NCBI GenBank assembly: GCA_964398055.1
Contig: CAYNLK010000061.1
Span: forward strand, 1-35,363
Direction: 5' to 3'
Source of the DNA: CAYNLK01 sp964398055
GTDB taxonomy: Bacteria > Chloroflexota > Anaerolineae > 4572-78 > J111
DNA: 35,363 bases
The notes under the pieces were generated by a model. It was not told where the DNA came from. It was given only the letters and a program-made list of their open reading frames with translations, and searched no databases. Shown piece by piece: positions 6,589-15,629 of the stretch (within the stretch, counting starts at the first letter, position 1; the number at the start of each line of letters is the position of its first letter). Made by a program: the position numbers and the translations under genes.

Positions 6589-9270
6589 ATGACTACCCCC
6601 ATTCGCCGGCAATATCTCTCTATCAAAAAACAATATCCCGAGGCCATCGTCTTCTTTCGGTTAGGCGACTTTTATGAGACGTTTGACGAAGACGCCAAAA
6701 CTGTCGCCAAAGTCCTTGATATCGTGCTGACCTCCCGTAACGTCTCCCAGGGACAACGTGTCCCGATGGCCGGAGTGCCCCATCACGCCGCCGACAATTA
6801 CATCGCCCGCCTGATCAAGGCCGGCTACAAAGTGGCCATCTGTGAGCAGTTGGGCAATGAGCCGATCAAAGGGCTGGTGCCACGCGAAGTATTGCGCGTG
6901 GTCACCCCCGGCACGGTGGTCGAGTCGACCCTGCTGGCGGAAAAAGAAAACAACTACCTGGCTGCGGTGGTACTCGATGGGGAGCGGGCCGGCCTGGCCT
7001 ACATCGACATCACTACCGGCGAGTTTGCCGCCACCCAGTTGGCCGGGCAGGGAATTGAACGGCTGCTCCTGAATGAGATTACCCGGCTTAAACCGGCTGA
7101 AATCATTGTACCCGATGAAATCAGCCTGGCGTCATTGGCAAAGCTCTCCATTCCCCACTCGCGCTACGAAGCCTGGCGTTTTGAATTGGATACTGCTCAA
7201 CAGGTGTTACAGCGTCATTTTGAGGTGGCTACGCTTAGCGGCTTTGGTCTGGGCGGCCAGTCGCTGGCCATCCGCGCCGCCGGGGCCATTCTCCAATACC
7301 TGGCCGATACCCAGAAACAAGCCCTCCCGCAGATTACCAGACTCGCCGCCTACAGCACTGACGCTTTTATGACCCTGGACGCCTCCACCCGGCGCAACCT
7401 GGAGCTAACCGAGACAATCCGCACCGGCTCCAGCCAGGGCTCCCTGCTGGGAGTGCTGGACAAAACCATCACCCCAATGGGCGGGCGGCGGCTGCGCACC
7501 TGGCTGCACCAGCCGCTGCTGGATGTCGAGGCGCTCAACCGTCGCCTGGACGACGTGGCCCTATTTACCGGCCACGCCATCGCCCGCAGCGATATCCGGA
7601 CCCAACTCAAAGAGATAGCCGACCTGGAACGGTTGACCAATCGCATCAGTCAGGGCATCGCCCAGCCGCGCGATTTACTGGCGCTGCGGCGAAGTTTGGA
7701 GGCGATACCGGCGATACAGGAGGCATTAGATCAGATTGAAGTGGGGGAGCGGAGAGCGGAGAGCGAGGAGCGAGGAGCGAAAAGCGAAAGATTCGAAAGG
7801 GAGCACGCTCCACGCTCCACGCTTCACGCTTCACGCTCCACAGGCCACGTTTCACTCGACCCCTGCCTGGATCTGGTCAGCCTCATCAGCCAGGCCATCG
7901 CCGACGAGCCGCCGGCCAATTTGACCAAAGTGGGGGTGATTCGGCCTGGTTTTTCGGCGGAGTTGGATGGGATCATCGCCGGATCGCGTGAGGCCAAAAA
8001 ATGGGTGGCCGGCCTGGAAGCGGTGGAACGGAAACGGACCGGCATCGGCAGCCTGAAAGTTGGCTTCAACCAGGTCTTTGGTTACTATATCGAAGTGACC
8101 AGAACCCACACCGACCGGGTTCCGCCGGAGTACATTCGCAAACAAACCCTGGTCAACGCCGAACGGTATATCACCCCGGAATTGAAAGAGTACGAAAGCC
8201 TCATTCTCAATGCCGACGAACGCCAGCTTGAAGTAGAGGCCCGCATCTTTAGCCAGGTCTGCGCCCAGATTAGCGCCGCGGCCGAAAGGTTGTTGACCAC
8301 CTCCCGCAACCTGGCCTACCTGGACGTGGTCACCGCCCTGGCCGAGGTGGCGCGGCAAAACAACTACGTCCGCCCAGAGTTGAGCAATGAGGACACCCTG
8401 GAAATTCGCAACGGCCGTCATCCCGTAGTCGAGCAGATGCCGCTGGTCGACGCCGACGGACTGGCCACGGCATTTGTGCCCAACGACGTGACGATGTCAA
8501 AAGAGGCGTTAATTCACCTGATCACCGGTCCTAACATGTCCGGCAAATCGACCTTTCTGCGACAGGTCGCCCTGATTGTGTTGATGGCCCAGATTGGCAG
8601 CTTTGTGCCGGCCGACTCGGCCCGGATTGGGCTGGTCGACCGCATTTTTACCCGCATCGGCGCCCAGGACGAAATTCACGCCGGCCAGAGCACCTTTATG
8701 GTCGAGATGGTCGAAACCGCCGCAATCCTCTCTCAGAGCACCCCGCGTAGCCTGCTGATCCTCGATGAAGTCGGTCGCGGCACCAGCACCTACGATGGCC
8801 TGGCCATAGCCCGGGCCGTGGTCGAATATATCCACAACAATCCTAAAATTCGGGCCAAAACCCTCTTTGCCACCCACTACCACGAATTGACCGAGCTGGC
8901 CAAGTATTTGCCTCACGTCCATAACTACAACGTGGCCGTAGCCGAGGAGGGGGATAGGGTTATCTTCTTGCACAAAATCGTACCGGGCGGGGCCGACCGT
9001 TCCTACGGCATCCACGTGGCCCAGATTGCCGGCATCCCCAAAGCCGTCATCGACCGGGCCAACGAAATTCTCAAAGAGCTGGAAGGCAACGCCGACTTTC
9101 GCGAAAAACAGGAGCGAATCCGGCAATCCTTTGGCGGCGTGCAGCTCTCCTTTTTAGGCCCGGAAACCGATCCCCTGATTGAAGAAATCAAAGCCCTCGA
9201 CGTGGACTCGCTGTCGCCGCTGGAGGCGCTCAACAAGCTGTACGAATTGAAGCAGCGGGCTATAGAATAA
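6589..9270 (+). CDS. mutS: DNA mismatch repair protein MutS
   Basis: Mismatch recognition ATPase of methyl-independent repair; acts as a dimer on DNA and recruits MutL. The N-terminal mismatch-contact motif F-x-E is present (FYE, residues 28-30), then the connector, core, clamp and ATPase domains. The ATPase shows Walker A GPNMSGKST (647-655), Walker B LILDEVGRGTSTYDG (D726) and ATHYHEL. At 893 residues it is slightly longer than usual, partly because of an odd Arg/Glu/Ser-rich stretch at about residues 385-420 encoded by a stuttered inverted repeat (7746-7839) in the core/lever region. That insert preserves the frame, so the protein is probably functional. No Shine-Dalgarno is visible because an inverted repeat abuts the ATG. 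No mutL is in the window. Confidence 0.97.
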   Translation: MTTPIRRQYLSIKKQYPEAIVFFRLGDFYETFDEDAKTVAKVLDIVLTSRNVSQGQRVPMAGVPHHAADNYIARLIKAGYKVAICEQLGNEPIKGLVPREVLRVVTPGTVVESTLLAEKENNYLAAVVLDGERAGLAYIDITTGEFAATQLAGQGIERLLLNEITRLKPAEIIVPDEISLASLAKLSIPHSRYEAWRFELDTAQQVLQRHFEVATLSGFGLGGQSLAIRAAGAILQYLADTQKQALPQITRLAAYSTDAFMTLDASTRRNLELTETIRTGSSQGSLLGVLDKTITPMGGRRLRTWLHQPLLDVEALNRRLDDVALFTGHAIARSDIRTQLKEIADLERLTNRISQGIAQPRDLLALRRSLEAIPAIQEALDQIEVGERRAESEERGAKSERFEREHAPRSTLHASRSTGHVSLDPCLDLVSLISQAIADEPPANLTKVGVIRPGFSAELDGIIAGSREAKKWVAGLEAVERKRTGIGSLKVGFNQVFGYYIEVTRTHTDRVPPEYIRKQTLVNAERYITPELKEYESLILNADERQLEVEARIFSQVCAQISAAAERLLTTSRNLAYLDVVTALAEVARQNNYVRPELSNEDTLEIRNGRHPVVEQMPLVDADGLATAFVPNDVTMSKEALIHLITGPNMSGKSTFLRQVALIVLMAQIGSFVPADSARIGLVDRIFTRIGAQDEIHAGQSTFMVEMVETAAILSQSTPRSLLILDEVGRGTSTYDGLAIARAVVEYIHNNPKIRAKTLFATHYHELTELAKYLPHVHNYNVAVAEEGDRVIFLHKIVPGGADRSYGIHVAQIAGIPKAVIDRANEILKELEGNADFREKQERIRQSFGGVQLSFLGPETDPLIEEIKALDVDSLSPLEALNKLYELKQRAIE
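7746..7839. repeat. In-frame stuttered inverted repeat inside mutS
   Basis: Purine-rich units related to GGAGAGCG and GGAGCGA run from 7746 to about 7800, followed at 7804-7839 by the complementary units CACGCTCCACGCTTCACG. The two halves can fold into a long imperfect hairpin. It encodes low-complexity residues (ERRAESEERGAKSER and STLHASRSTGH) unlike the flanking conserved MutS sequence. Confidence 0.8.
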
Positions 9271-9302
9271 AACTCGATTTCTGGTTACCCTGGTAACGAA
9301 AA

Positions 9303-9327
9303 ACCGGACGAAACAAGGTCGTCCGGT
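9303..9327 (-). terminator. Intrinsic terminator for the minus-strand SH3b-PD40 gene
   Basis: Perfect 9-bp stem ACCGGACGA / TCGTCCGGT with a 7-base loop. Read on the minus strand it is followed by five Ts (GGTTTTTCG), a good Rho-independent terminator 113 bp after the lipoprotein stop. On the plus strand the tail is only CTCTTCT, so it may also weakly stop mutS transcripts. A second small hairpin, GTTAC-CCTG-GTAAC, lies just to the left at about 9284-9297. Confidence 0.7.
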
Positions 9328-9439
9328 CTCTTCTGAATCCCCAAGCAAACGTAACACCCCGTAAGCCACATCAGTAGTGAACCGCGCCATTTACGCCTGG
9401 CTTGACAAAAATGTAGGTCGAACCCTGGTCAGGAGCGGA

Positions 9440-11737
9440 TCAATCCTGCCAGCCGCACTGCTCCGGTTCATGTGCACCTGCCCGCCAGCCGCACCATTCG
9501 CTGTTGCCCGGATTGCGACGCCCCTGAAATGTAGCACCCGTGGTCAAATCGAGCCGCCATTCAAACGAGTCTTGCTCACCCTGGTCATTACGCCAGGCGC
9601 CGGTCAATTTGGCCTCGGTGATGGATTGGACGGTGACGACTCCGTCGATTTCACCGGTGTGTCCCTGGCTATCCACATACGTACCCTGGACGGTCTGGCC
9701 AGTTTGCGCCAGCGTCGCCTGCCCGGTCAGGCCCGGCGGGTTACCAAAGCGCAGTTGCCAGACCCCGCTAAAGCCACAGTCAGCGGGTAAGGGCTGGCCG
9801 GAACGGACCCCACACCACTGCTGACTTGTGCTTCCGCCTTCAGCAGTACCGGTAATGCTGTTGCGATCCGCCGCCAGTTGCCAACGTATCAGGCTCTGGC
9901 TATTCGGGCTGCGGTCACTGATCCACACCCCCTGAAATTGGTCAAGCTCAGCCACAACAATGCCCCTAACTTGACCCGTATCCGCGCCGCCGTACCAGTG
10001 ATAGGTTCCCTCAACCGTGGCGTCGCGCTGGGTGAGAGCCAGAGCGCCAAAGGCAAAATCCCAGTCTCCGGCCAGGGAGGCAGCCTGGGCCGCAGTCGTT
10101 TTTGCCGTGGCCGTACTGGCCGGCTGGCTCGATGATGCTGCCCCAGGCATATCGGTGGAGCCAACCCAGTTCAACAGCCGTTCATTCACCCCGTTGTATT
10201 GCAGCCCCAGTTGCGCCTGTACCTCCGTATCAAAGAGCGGATGTGGGTTGCTACCGTCGGCGTTCATCACCCAGATTTCCCAGGAACCGCTGCGGTCGGT
10301 CACAAAGGCGATTTGGCTACTATCCGGCGACCAGGCCGGAGCGGCGCTGTTATACTGCGGGTCGGCCAGCAGCGGCGGTTTGGTCAGGCGCTGGCGATTG
10401 CCGCTGGCCAAGTCATAAGTGTAAACTTCCCAATGGTCATGCTGTTTGTAGGTCATCGCCAGGGTTTGCCCATCGGGCGAGAAAACCGGGGCGGTGTCGC
10501 GCAGATCGGTGGTCAGCGGGGTGTTGCTGCCGCTGTTCAAATCGAGCTGCATCAGCCCCTTCTCGCCCTCGTAGATCACTCGCCAGGCGTTTTGCGGGTC
10601 CCAAGTCGGAGCATAGCTGTATAGATCAACCGGCAAATCCTCGTAGGCAGCGGTAGTCACATCCACTTCTCGCAACAGCCATTGCAAATCCTCGCGACGA
10701 ACAAAGCAAATCTTGAACTCACCGTCACTGAAAGAGGTGTGGGTAATTTTGGCGATGTCGTCGGGCAGGCGAATCCCGTCATCCGCATCAAAGGCGCGGC
10801 ACTCTTCCTGGGGGTTGCGTAAGCCGCCCTGCTGGAAGGAGACCACAATGGATTGCCCATCCGGCGACCAGGTAGGTGATTTAGCTTGCAGGATTTCACC
10901 CAGAATGGCCTGCTCATTGCTGCCATCGATATTGATGGTGTAGAGCGTGCCCAGCTCCCCCGAATCCCAGCGGATGAAGGCTACCTGCTGCCCATCGGGG
11001 GACACCACCGGGTCGATTACGCCGCTGGTTAGCTTGCGCAACCCTGTGCCGTCAGCATTGACTACGTACAAATCGCCGCCACTGCCGGTGGCAAAAACCA
11101 GTAACCCGCTGCAGGTTTGGCTGCTTTGCCAGGCTGCGGTTTGCGCGGTTGGGGCTGAGTCAACCGCACTTTTGGCAGCCGGCGTAACCGCCCCGGGCGT
11201 CGCTGTCGTCTCGATCACCGGCAGGGTGTCGATTGTGGCTGATATCAGGCGAGTGTACTTTGAATTGGCCGATATCCAACCCGGTTCGCCCCCAGGGGTG
11301 ACAATTTGCAGCCAGTTATTGGAGGGACTGATGCCAATTACGTTGAACTGATCGCCTTCTCTGGCCCCAGCGATGATCTCATAGTTCAACCCCGGTCCGG
11401 TCCTTAGATAGAGCGCCGTGGTGATCACCTCCACTCGAACTGTATTGCCGGTTGCTTCAGCGGTGCTGTCCGTTGCTTCAGCCGTAACGGTGGGAGTTGT
11501 CGTGGGCGTGGTCGAAATGACCGTTGTCACGGCAACAGCCGTAGCCGTCGGAGTGGGCAAGGGTTGGGTTGTCGGCGTATCGGTGGCGGTTGGGTTGACC
11601 GCCGTTTCCGTGGCCGTCGTCTCAAGCTGGCTGCGGTCCAGCCGCACAATGGTCGGCGTTGGGCTGGCGCTGCCCGGCGCAGCACAGGCGGTCAAAACAA
11701 GTATGGTTAGCAAAATAAAGGTTGTCCAAATTTTCAT
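9440..11737 (-). CDS. SH3b - PD40/TolB-like lipoprotein with duplicated C-terminal domain
   Basis: A 765-residue exported lipoprotein. Signal segment with lipobox LTAC (Cys18), a Thr/Pro-rich linker, one bacterial SH3 domain (101-165, LYLRTGPGLNYEIIAG), then PD40/TolB-type beta-propeller repeats (about 210-535; DLYVVNADGTGLRKLTSG, SPDGQQVAFIRW, WEIWVMNADGSNPHPLF). The C-terminus holds two related domains (about 556-655 and 656-765), each ending in a WCGxRxG...P..CG motif. ATG 11737 is preferred to the longer frame because the signal peptide starts there and GAGAGA lies upstream. It is the last gene of the MacAB-like efflux operon. A paralogue sits in the RND operon at 31342-33603. Function unknown; cell-wall binding and a propeller platform for partner proteins are reasonable inferences. 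Confidence 0.85.
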   Translation of the reverse strand: MKIWTTFILLTILVLTACAAPGSASPTPTIVRLDRSQLETTATETAVNPTATDTPTTQPLPTPTATAVAVTTVISTTPTTTPTVTAEATDSTAEATGNTVRVEVITTALYLRTGPGLNYEIIAGAREGDQFNVIGISPSNNWLQIVTPGGEPGWISANSKYTRLISATIDTLPVIETTATPGAVTPAAKSAVDSAPTAQTAAWQSSQTCSGLLVFATGSGGDLYVVNADGTGLRKLTSGVIDPVVSPDGQQVAFIRWDSGELGTLYTINIDGSNEQAILGEILQAKSPTWSPDGQSIVVSFQQGGLRNPQEECRAFDADDGIRLPDDIAKITHTSFSDGEFKICFVRREDLQWLLREVDVTTAAYEDLPVDLYSYAPTWDPQNAWRVIYEGEKGLMQLDLNSGSNTPLTTDLRDTAPVFSPDGQTLAMTYKQHDHWEVYTYDLASGNRQRLTKPPLLADPQYNSAAPAWSPDSSQIAFVTDRSGSWEIWVMNADGSNPHPLFDTEVQAQLGLQYNGVNERLLNWVGSTDMPGAASSSQPASTATAKTTAAQAASLAGDWDFAFGALALTQRDATVEGTYHWYGGADTGQVRGIVVAELDQFQGVWISDRSPNSQSLIRWQLAADRNSITGTAEGGSTSQQWCGVRSGQPLPADCGFSGVWQLRFGNPPGLTGQATLAQTGQTVQGTYVDSQGHTGEIDGVVTVQSITEAKLTGAWRNDQGEQDSFEWRLDLTTGATFQGRRNPGNSEWCGWRAGAHEPEQCGWQD

Positions 11738-11805
11738 AGCTATCTCTCTCATATAGCAATTAAGTAAATGACCAACAATAAACGGAATCTCCAATCCCTA
11801 ATCTC

Positions 11806-13095
11806 CTATTCATATCTCAACGCTTCAATGGGCCGGAGCCGGGCGGCCTGAGTGGCCGGATAAACCCCAAAGAACAGGCCGATGGCGGCGGAGAAACCGG
11901 TGGCCAGTAAAATCGAGTTTACCGTGACGACTGTACTACTCAGGGCCGAGACCAGCAGCGGCAAGGCCTGCGAGATGCCATAGCCCAGGCCAATGCCCAT
12001 AAAGCCGCCCATCAGCGACAGAACCATCGCTTCGACCAGAAATTGTAACAAGATATCGCGCCGTTTAGCTCCCACCGCTTTGCGGATACCGATTTCGCGG
12101 GTGCGCTCGGTGACCGAGACCAGCATAATGTTCATCACGCCGATCCCGCCCACCAGCAGCGACACCCCGGCGATAGAGCCCAGGAAAGCGGTCAAGGCGG
12201 TGGCCATCGTGTTGCTAAACTCCAGCAGTTGGGCCTGGTTGCTAATTCTAAAATCGTTTTTGTACTCATCGCCCAGGCGATGGCGCTCGCGCAGCACCGC
12301 CGTTACCTGTTCTTCCGCGGCATCCATATTGTTCTGGCTGTCCACCTTGATGTAAATGGTGGAAACCTTTAAGCTGCCCCGAAAGGCGCCGGCGTTGTCC
12401 AGGCGGGTCTGGGCGGTGCTGATGGGCACCAGGGCCGTATTATCAGGGTTGCCAAAGCCGCCCTCGCCGCTTTCCGGCAGCACCCCGATGACCTCAAAGG
12501 TCAACCCGTTGATCCGAATGTTCTCGCCCAGGGGCGATTCATTGCGGGCAAACAGTTTCTCGGCCACCTCGGAGCCGATCACCGCTACCCGCGCCCGTTG
12601 ATCGACCTCGTCCTGGGTAATAAAGCGGCCTTGGGCCAGGGTTAGATCGCGGGCACTCTCATATTCCACCGTGACCCCGGTGATCGACACGCTGTCCGCC
12701 TCTGCCTGATCCCGCACCACCGATGCGCCGTTCATGCTATAGGTGGGGGCCACCGCCACCACGTACCTGACCTGAGTCGAGTCGCTCAAGGCATCCACAT
12801 CCTTCATGGTCAGCGGTTCGGCCGCCTTTTCCTTCAAATCGGCCTGCGATTCGTCCTCTTCACTGCCGGGCGGGCCACCCGGCCCACCCATCCCCTGGGC
12901 GGAGGAGATGGTCAGCAAGTTAGTGCCCATGCTGCTCAGACGCTCGGTCATACTCTGGCTGACGCCGTTGCCAATCGAAATCAGGGCAATCACCGCCGCC
13001 ACGCCGATGATAATCCCCAGCATGGTCAACACCGTCCGCAGCTTGTTGACGGTCAAGGCCCGCAGGGCGATCAAGACACTTTCCCACAGTTGCAT
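11806..13095 (-). CDS. MacB/FtsX-type ABC transporter permease
   Basis: Permease of a MacB-like mechanotransmission ABC system. The N-terminus has a transmembrane helix preceded by LRALTVNKLRTVLTMLGIIIG, then a large extracytoplasmic MacB_PCD domain, then three C-terminal helices with the FtsX signature GIGVMNIMLVSVTERTREIG and RKAVGAKRRDI. The length, 429 residues, fits a half-permease without a fused ATPase; the ATPase is encoded separately just upstream. The start ATG overlaps the ATPase stop by one base (TAATG), so translation is coupled. Likely exports a peptide, drug or lipid together with the fusion protein of the same operon. Confidence 0.92.
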   Translation of the reverse strand: MQLWESVLIALRALTVNKLRTVLTMLGIIIGVAAVIALISIGNGVSQSMTERLSSMGTNLLTISSAQGMGGPGGPPGSEEDESQADLKEKAAEPLTMKDVDALSDSTQVRYVVAVAPTYSMNGASVVRDQAEADSVSITGVTVEYESARDLTLAQGRFITQDEVDQRARVAVIGSEVAEKLFARNESPLGENIRINGLTFEVIGVLPESGEGGFGNPDNTALVPISTAQTRLDNAGAFRGSLKVSTIYIKVDSQNNMDAAEEQVTAVLRERHRLGDEYKNDFRISNQAQLLEFSNTMATALTAFLGSIAGVSLLVGGIGVMNIMLVSVTERTREIGIRKAVGAKRRDILLQFLVEAMVLSLMGGFMGIGLGYGISQALPLLVSALSSTVVTVNSILLATGFSAAIGLFFGVYPATQAARLRPIEALRYE

Positions 13096-13874
13096 TATGC
13101 TGCTCCTTCTGTAACTAATCTGGGTTGAATAGCCCGTCCATCCACCGAGGTCGAAATCCGGACCTCAGCCCGGCGCGGGTTGGCAATCGCCCGATCCTCG
13201 ACAATCATGCCATCGGCCAGCCGGACAATCCGCCGGGTGTGGACGGCAATATCGGCTTCATGAGTAACAAAGATGATGGTGATCCCTTGCGCTTCATTCA
13301 AATGCTGGAAGATGCCCATAATCTCTTCACTCGATTTAGAGTCGAGGTTGCCGGTCGGCTCATCGGCCATTATGATGGCCGGGTTGGTGACCAATGCCCG
13401 GGCAATCGCCACCCGTTGCTGCTGGCCACCCGATAGTTCATTTGGTTTGTGGTGGAGGCGGTCGCCCAGGCCGACCAGTTCCAGCGCCGCCACGGCCCGG
13501 CGGCGACGTTCGCCAAAGCCCACCCCCATATAGACCAGCGGCAGTTCGACATTATTCCGGGCGCTGGTGCGGGGTAGCAAGTTGAAGCTTTGAAACACAA
13601 AGCCGATCCGCTTGCCCCGAATCTGGGCCAACTTGTTGTCATTGAGTTGGGCCACATCCACCCCTTCCAGACAGTACCGGCCGGCGCTGGGCTGATCCAG
13701 GCAGCCCAAAATGTTCATCAACGTCGATTTGCCGGAGCCGGATGGTCCCATAATCGCCATTAATTCGCCCCGTTGGACTTGCAGCGAGGCCCCGCGCAAG
13801 GCTTGCACCTCGATCTCACCCATTTGATAGGTTTTGGTCAGGTCCTTGGCCTCGATCACGACATGATTATCCAT
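13095..13874 (-). CDS. MacB/LolD-type ABC transporter ATP-binding protein
   Basis: ATPase subunit, 259 residues, of a MacAB-like exporter. All motifs are intact: Walker A GPSGSGKST (43-51), Q-loop Gln95 in GFVFQSFNLLPR, signature LSGGQQQRVAIARA (147 on), Walker B AIIMADEPTGNLDSKSS (D171, E172), H-loop His205 in FVTHEADIA. The C-terminus is slightly extended (IRVSTSVDGR-like tail) beyond the usual 220-230 residues. A ribosome site GAGAGGA precedes the ATG. The membrane fusion protein gene lies upstream, separated by a 134-bp spacer almost filled by a long hairpin. Confidence 0.95.
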   Translation of the reverse strand: MDNHVVIEAKDLTKTYQMGEIEVQALRGASLQVQRGELMAIMGPSGSGKSTLMNILGCLDQPSAGRYCLEGVDVAQLNDNKLAQIRGKRIGFVFQSFNLLPRTSARNNVELPLVYMGVGFGERRRRAVAALELVGLGDRLHHKPNELSGGQQQRVAIARALVTNPAIIMADEPTGNLDSKSSEEIMGIFQHLNEAQGITIIFVTHEADIAVHTRRIVRLADGMIVEDRAIANPRRAEVRISTSVDGRAIQPRLVTEGAA

Positions 13875-13897
13875 AATTCATCCTCTCTTGCCTCTAC

Positions 13898-14010
13898 AGT
13901 CTCAGTAAATCCAATTCTTGAGGAGTGAGGCACGCTTTGCGTTAGATGCCGAACGTCGCCGCATCTGATGCAAAGGATGCTGGCTCCTCAAATTTGGATG
14001 TACTGAGTCT
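13898..14010. repeat. Long imperfect hairpin between the fusion-protein and ATPase genes
   Basis: An outer arm at 13898-13925 (AGTCTCAGTAAATCC...TTGAGGAG) pairs with 13984-14010 (CTCCTCAAATTTGGATG...). An inner arm at about 13933-13949 (GCTTTGCGTTAGATGC) pairs with 13960-13975 (GCATCTGATGCAAAGG). The element begins at the stop codon of the fusion-protein gene. There is no T-run, so it does not look like a terminator. It may be a small mobile (MITE/REP-like) element or an mRNA processing or stability element. Confidence 0.75.
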
Positions 14011-15412
14011 ACAAGTTGGGTGTTGTTCCGGTTTCAGACTGCTGGCGGATGATAACCTGATCGCCTGCTTCCAGGCCGGCCAGCACATGTGTATACGAAC
14101 CGATGCGCAGCCCGGTTTCAATTTCCACCCGCATCGAGTTGCCCTGGGAGTCCAATTTTTCCACGTAAGTGATCGTTTCCGTGCCCCTCCGGTCAGTTTG
14201 AATGGCCCGGTTCGGCACAACCAGAATATCGTTTAGATGTTTAGTTTCGATAACGGCGTTAGCCGTCATCCCGGATAACAGGTCAAGTTCCTGGCCCTGG
14301 GTATCCAGGGTAATGGTAACCTCGTAGGTCACGATACTATCGGCATCGCTCGAAACCGGACTGGGGGCAATGTCGGTGACTGTACCCTCAAACGTTTGCT
14401 TGCCAAAGGCGTCGATGGTCACGCTGGCCGGCTGCCCCTGGCGCACCTGCCCGATGTCCAGTTCATCCACTTCCATTTTGAGCAGGTAGGTCGAAGTATC
14501 GGCGATGGTCAGGGCCGCATCCGTAGCGTCATCCAGCACCCGCTCGCCCGGCTCGATGTTGACCTGCAAGACCACGCCGCCGGTGGGCGCGACCAATGTA
14601 GCATTATTCAGATTAGTTTGGGCCTCTTCTAAGCTCAATTGGGCTTTGTCTACGTTAGCCTGTTGGGCGGCGATCGCGGCGGCGCTGGGGTCCTGGAGCA
14701 GTTCAGCCAGGCTGGATTGGGCGCTGGCCAGGGTGGATTTTGCCGAGGCCAGCTCTGCCGGAGTGGTCTCCTTAACCGCCAGATTGTAGTCGGCCAGGGC
14801 GGATTCATAGCTCAGGGTGGCATCCTGCAACTCGTTAGACTGGGACATCGCCCCGACATCGCCCCGGTAAGCCACCTGGTCATAAGCCCACTGCGCTTCC
14901 TTAAGGGTGATTTCGGATTGTTTCAGGGCAACCTCGGCCTTGGTCACATCGTCAGGATCAGGGCCGTCTGCCAGGTCGGCCAGGTTGAGGCGGGCGCTCT
15001 CAACCGCGGCTTGCGCCGCCGCAATCTTTTCGGTCAATTCCGGTTCAAAGAGTTGCGCCAAATTCGCTTCGGCCTGGGCCAGGTCAATTTTAGCGCTGCG
15101 GACTTGCAACTCCAGGTCGGTCGTATCCAACCGGGCCAACACGGTTCCAGCCGTAATGGTTTGGCCCTGTTTGACCAAGACTTCTTCAACCGTACCGCCG
15201 GTTTCAAACTTCAGCTCCACCTCGGCTTCGGGTTCAATCTTGCCGGAGGCGCTGACCGTATCAACCAGCGTGCCGCTCCCAATCGTTACAATTTCAACAT
15301 TGGGATTTTCTTGCGCCTTGGTTGTCTGCACCTGGCCCAGATAGAGGTAGCCGGCTGCTCCCCCTCCCACCAGGACCACCAAAATTAACAAAGTCAACAG
15401 AATACGTTTCAT
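14009..15412 (-). CDS. HlyD/MacA-type membrane fusion protein
   Basis: Periplasmic-adaptor-type protein of 467 residues. One N-terminal membrane anchor (MKRILLTLLILVVLVGGG), the first half of a lipoyl/biotinyl-like domain (GGTVEEVLVKQGQTITAGTV), a long coiled-coil hairpin (about 115-270, rich in Ala/Gln/Leu heptads), the second lipoyl half (LVAPTGGVVLQVNIEPGERV), then beta-barrel and C-terminal domains. It links an inner-membrane ABC exporter to the outside. A ribosome site AGGAG lies 8 nt before ATG. It is the first gene of the MacAB-like operon and is preceded by the duplicated regulatory block at 15485-15617. Its coiled-coil is related to that of the RND fusion protein at 26597-28012 (shared GDVG...SQ...LQ.AT..Y..AL..YNLAV pattern). 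Confidence 0.92.
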   Translation of the reverse strand: MKRILLTLLILVVLVGGGAAGYLYLGQVQTTKAQENPNVEIVTIGSGTLVDTVSASGKIEPEAEVELKFETGGTVEEVLVKQGQTITAGTVLARLDTTDLELQVRSAKIDLAQAEANLAQLFEPELTEKIAAAQAAVESARLNLADLADGPDPDDVTKAEVALKQSEITLKEAQWAYDQVAYRGDVGAMSQSNELQDATLSYESALADYNLAVKETTPAELASAKSTLASAQSSLAELLQDPSAAAIAAQQANVDKAQLSLEEAQTNLNNATLVAPTGGVVLQVNIEPGERVLDDATDAALTIADTSTYLLKMEVDELDIGQVRQGQPASVTIDAFGKQTFEGTVTDIAPSPVSSDADSIVTYEVTITLDTQGQELDLLSGMTANAVIETKHLNDILVVPNRAIQTDRRGTETITYVEKLDSQGNSMRVEIETGLRIGSYTHVLAGLEAGDQVIIRQQSETGTTPNL

Positions 15413-15484
15413 ATCAAAAGCTCCTACCTAAGAACTAGAACGATTATTGTTTTCAACCCGGTTATGTTCAGATCATTCGATCGA

Positions 15485-15617
15485 TTTGTTACCCTTAGTT
15501 TATCAAAAAAACCTACCGGCCAACAGTGTCCGTAATCACGACTTGTCAGCCAGGGGGGTGATTTTTATCATCACTGACCGTGACACCAGTCATAGTTACC
15601 GGGGTCAAATGATGACC
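15485..15617. promoter_or_regulatory. Duplicated 133-bp regulatory block, copy 1 (MacAB-like operon)
   Basis: Aligns without any gap to 19823-19955; 105 of 133 positions are identical by hand count, and the first 26 are identical. Inside are the near-palindrome GTGATTTTTATCAT (15558-15571, an FNR/CRP-like arrangement GTGAT-N4-ATCAY), the palindrome GGTCAAATGATGACC (15603-15617), and AATCACGACTT (15534-15544). It lies 73 bp upstream of the fusion-protein start, on its 5' side. A probable operator cluster for one or more dimeric regulators. Confidence 0.75.
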
Positions 15618-15619
15618 GG

Positions 15620-15629
15620 AATCACGATT
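15620..15629. promoter_or_regulatory. AATCACGATT palindrome next to copy 1
   Basis: AATC-AC-GATT palindrome directly after the duplicated block. The same ten bases occur at 24970-24979 upstream of the ABC/MarR/RND operon, and a variant AATCACGACTT lies within both copies of the block. Confidence 0.4.

Noticed and set aside
7746..7839. Frameshift or assembly error in mutS
   Set aside because: The frame is open through the whole repeat and the conserved MutS sequence resumes correctly on both sides.
7852..9126. Long minus-strand frames opposite mutS (189 and 205 residues)
   Set aside because: Mirror frames of a highly conserved gene with high G+C third positions; no family features.
9877..10656. 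Plus-strand frames opposite the SH3b-PD40 lipoprotein
   Set aside because: Opposite strand of a gene with clear PD40 repeats; Arg/Ser/Pro-rich products typical of shadow frames.
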